From contig DOUV01000111.1 of assembly GCA_003520455.1 (NCBI GenBank), positions 1-5,847 of the forward strand: a DNA stretch of 5,847 nucleotides. Direction: 5' to 3'. Positions 3,795 through 5,847 of this stretch are shown one piece after another. Numbering within the stretch: the stretch's first letter is position 1; each line of letters opens with the position of its first letter. The DNA is from Chloroflexota bacterium (GTDB lineage Bacteria; Chloroflexota; Anaerolineae; Ardenticatenales; Ardenticatenaceae). The notes beneath the pieces were generated by a model that searched no databases, was not told the DNA's origin, and saw nothing but the letters and a program-made list of their open reading frames with translations. The translations under genes and the position numbers were made by a program.

Positions 3795-5765
3795 TCATAC
3801 CGCCCGCCGGATCTCTTCCACAGCCTCCGGGTTCACCAACGCGCTCGTGTCTCCGGCGTCCTCCCCGAGATAGGCGGCCCGAACCATCCGCCGCATCACC
3901 TTCGCATTGCGGGTCTTGGGCAGGTCGCGCACGAACTTCACCTCTTTGGGCGCCAGAGGCTTGCCCAATTCCTGCACCACGTGATGCTGGATCTCATCAC
4001 GCAGCGCGTTGCTCGGGGCGCCGTCTGGGGTCAGCACCACGAAGACCACGACCGATTGGCCCTTCACCGGGTCGGGCACCGCAATCGCGGCCGCCTCGAC
4101 GACCGCGGGGTGGCTCACCACCACCGATTCCACCTCCGCCGGGCCCAATCGCTTGCCTGCCACCTTTATGACGTCATCCGAGCGGCCGAGGATGTACCAC
4201 AGCCCATCTTCGTCGATGGCCGACCAATCGCCGTGCACCCACACATTGGGATAGCGAGCCCAGTAGCTCTGAATGTAACGCTCCGGATCCTGCCAGAAGC
4301 CGCGTGTCATCCCGATCCAGGGCTTACGCACGACCAACTCCCCAACCTGATTGCGCACCGAATTCCCCTCGTCATCGACGACGTCCGCCGCCATGCCCGG
4401 CACCGGGCCGGAGAAGGCACACGGCTTAAGGGGCGTGAGCAGATTACCGCCGACGATCCCACCCGACACCTCCGTGCCGCCCGAGTAGTTGAGAATGGGG
4501 ATTCGCCCACCCCCGACGACGTTGAAGGTCCACAACCAGGGGTCAGGATTCCACGGCTCCCCCGTAGACCCGAGCGCACGCAGGCTCGAGAGGTCGTGCC
4601 GCTGCACCGCCTCCTCGCCGTGGGGAATAATCGCCCGAACGAAGGTGGGCGACAGCCCGAGGATCGTCACCCCGTGCTCTTCCACCATCGCCCAGGTGCG
4701 GTCGACCTCCAGGTAGTCGGGCGCGCCATCGTAGAGGACGAACGTGCCGCCCAGAAGCGTGATGCCGAAGACCTCCCAGGGCCCCATCATCCAGCCCATA
4801 TCGGTCATCCAGTACATCGTGTCCGAGGGCTTGACATCAAAGGAGTGGTACATGTCCTGCGCGCTCTTTACTGGGAAGCCGCAGTGGGTATGAACCGCCC
4901 CCTTGGGACGCCCAGTGGTCCCGGAGGTATAGATAATCATTAACAAATCCTCGGCAGAGGTGCGCTCGGTCTCGGCGGTGGCGGGCTGGTCGGGGATGAG
5001 GTCGTGCCACCAGTGGTCGCGAGCGGGCAGCCACCCCGAGGGTTCCGAGGCCGGCGCCGCATCCCCGACCCGCCGGTAAACGATGACGTGCTCCAGTCCC
5101 GGCAGGTCCCGGAGCGCCTCGTCGGCAGTCGGTTTCATCGGCACCACCTTGCCCCGCCGGTAGGTGCCGTCGGCCGTGAACAAAGCCCGCGCGCCGGCGT
5201 CGGCCAGGCGGGTGGCGATGGCCCCCGCCCCGAAGCCTGAGAAGAGGGGCAGGATGACGCCACCGATCTTCGCAATCGCCAGGAGCGCGACCGCAATCTC
5301 CGGGACCATGGGCATGTAGAGGCCAATCGCATCCCCCTTGCCCAACCCGAGGGCTCGCAGGGCATTGGCGGTGCGGTTCACCTCTCGCCAGAGGTCCCGG
5401 TAGGTGAGGAGCCGAACGTTGCCTTCCTCCCCTTCCCACCGAATTGCCAACCGGTTCTGGGTGGGCGTCCCCATCCACTTATCCAGGCAGTTGTGGACGA
5501 TGTTCATCTGGCCATCCACGCACCATCGGGGCCACGGATACCCGGCCGACAGATCGACCACCTGGCTGTAGGGCTCGTAAAATTGGATGTCGAGATCTTG
5601 AAGCACGGCATCCCAGAACCAGGCAATGTCCTCCGTGGAGCGGCTCATCAGCTCGTCCAGGTCCTTCACGCCGTGTCGGTCCATGAAGGCTTGCAGGTTG
5701 CTTGCGGCGACAGTTTCGGGAGAGGGCCGCCACACGATCTCACCGCCAAATTCAAAGCGTTCCAT
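3795..5765 (-). CDS. AMP-forming acyl-CoA ligase, acetyl-CoA synthetase-like
   Basis: A 656-residue enzyme of the ANL superfamily that activates a carboxylic acid with ATP and joins it to CoA. Visible in order: an N-terminal region of the acetyl/acetoacetyl-CoA synthetase type (about 40-100, with FWDAVL), the P-loop YTSGTTGRPKG (279-289), DMGWMMG (322-328), STGEPWNP (400-407), NYSGGTEVSGG (426-436), HGDW (511-514), the hinge GRSDDVIKVAGKRLGP (527-542), and LPKTRNAKVMRR (615-626) with catalytic K622, the residue whose acetylation regulates Acs. Length is typical of Acs (about 650). The acetate pocket of Salmonella Acs (V310, T311, V386, W414) aligns with M326, M327, T401 and G429, so a larger or different acid is likely. 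SGGTE and the WRPSPETVAASNLQAFM start recall acetoacetyl-CoA synthetases, while the C-terminus is Acs-like. It is often annotated acsA, but the substrate is unproven. The gene is apparently monocistronic; 5779-5847 upstream shows no convincing promoter. Confidence 0.9.
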   Translation of the reverse strand: MERFEFGGEIVWRPSPETVAASNLQAFMDRHGVKDLDELMSRSTEDIAWFWDAVLQDLDIQFYEPYSQVVDLSAGYPWPRWCVDGQMNIVHNCLDKWMGTPTQNRLAIRWEGEEGNVRLLTYRDLWREVNRTANALRALGLGKGDAIGLYMPMVPEIAVALLAIAKIGGVILPLFSGFGAGAIATRLADAGARALFTADGTYRRGKVVPMKPTADEALRDLPGLEHVIVYRRVGDAAPASEPSGWLPARDHWWHDLIPDQPATAETERTSAEDLLMIIYTSGTTGRPKGAVHTHCGFPVKSAQDMYHSFDVKPSDTMYWMTDMGWMMGPWEVFGITLLGGTFVLYDGAPDYLEVDRTWAMVEEHGVTILGLSPTFVRAIIPHGEEAVQRHDLSSLRALGSTGEPWNPDPWLWTFNVVGGGRIPILNYSGGTEVSGGIVGGNLLTPLKPCAFSGPVPGMAADVVDDEGNSVRNQVGELVVRKPWIGMTRGFWQDPERYIQSYWARYPNVWVHGDWSAIDEDGLWYILGRSDDVIKVAGKRLGPAEVESVVVSHPAVVEAAAIAVPDPVKGQSVVVFVVLTPDGAPSNALRDEIQHHVVQELGKPLAPKEVKFVRDLPKTRNAKVMRRMVRAAYLGEDAGDTSALVNPEAVEEIRRAV

Positions 5766-5769
5766 TACG

Positions 5770-5778
5770 ACCTCCTTT
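5770..5778 (-). promoter_or_regulatory. Full-strength ribosome binding site of the acyl-CoA ligase gene
   Basis: AAAGGAGGT on the minus strand, four bases before the ATG at 5765, is complementary to nearly the whole anti-Shine-Dalgarno tail. It settles the start codon and suggests high translation compared with the weaker sites of the other genes here. Confidence 0.85.
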
Positions 5779-5847
5779 CACGTACAGGAGTTACGCGGTG
5801 CGAGGTGGTGATTCAAGGTTGATGGCTCAAAGAAGAGGCATTTGGCT

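Noticed and set aside
3981..4943. 320-codon open frame on the plus strand
   Set aside because: It is fully antisense to the acyl-CoA ligase, whose motifs are unambiguous. The His/Arg-rich translation is typical of a shadow frame.
5779..5847. TTGAAT and TAACTC with a 17-base spacer as the ligase promoter
   Set aside because: The -10 element matches TATAAT at only two of six positions, too weak to report as a feature.

Overview
This GC-rich window looks bacterial and chromosomal, with tightly packed genes on both strands. The likeliest source is a Chloroflexota-type organism (Thermomicrobia/Sphaerobacter-like). That rests on a short lipoprotein with a Pro/Thr-rich linker and one LysM domain, a GC-rich perfect palindrome of a kind I remember from such genomes, and the overall gene style. 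It is a moderate-confidence guess; no rRNA or marker gene is present to settle it.

Layout from left to right. (1) Positions 1-840, minus strand: a NYN-domain (YacP/Rae1-like) RNase gene, followed with an ATGA overlap by the 5' end of an M24-family Xaa-Pro aminopeptidase gene that leaves the window. (2) Positions 841-1007: a divergent intergenic region with a recognisable promoter for each direction. (3) Positions 1008-1766, plus strand: an SDR gene that closely resembles the FabL enoyl-ACP reductase. A strong hairpin at 1787-1818 sits between it and the convergent lipoprotein gene. (4) Positions 1830-2321, minus strand: the LysM lipoprotein. (5) Positions 2322-2585: a non-coding stretch carrying a 24-bp perfect palindrome. 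(6) Positions 2586-3538, minus strand: a two-gene operon of a MaoC-type (R)-enoyl-CoA hydratase and a 4HBT hotdog thioesterase. (7) Positions 3539-3794: an intergenic region with an 18-bp perfect hairpin that probably terminates the next gene. (8) Positions 3795-5765, minus strand: a 656-residue acetyl-CoA-synthetase-like AMP-forming acyl-CoA ligase, with a full-strength ribosome binding site at its start.

Four of the seven genes act on acyl thioesters: enoyl reductase, (R)-hydratase, thioesterase and acyl-CoA ligase. A shared theme of acyl-CoA/acyl-ACP metabolism is therefore plausible, although the genes form at least three transcription units and only hydratase plus thioesterase are clearly co-transcribed. 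The most informative oddity is in the ligase: the four residues that form the acetate pocket in Salmonella Acs appear replaced, so its substrate is probably not acetate. I see no mobile element, CRISPR array, RNA gene or defence system, and nothing that I would call a new biological system.
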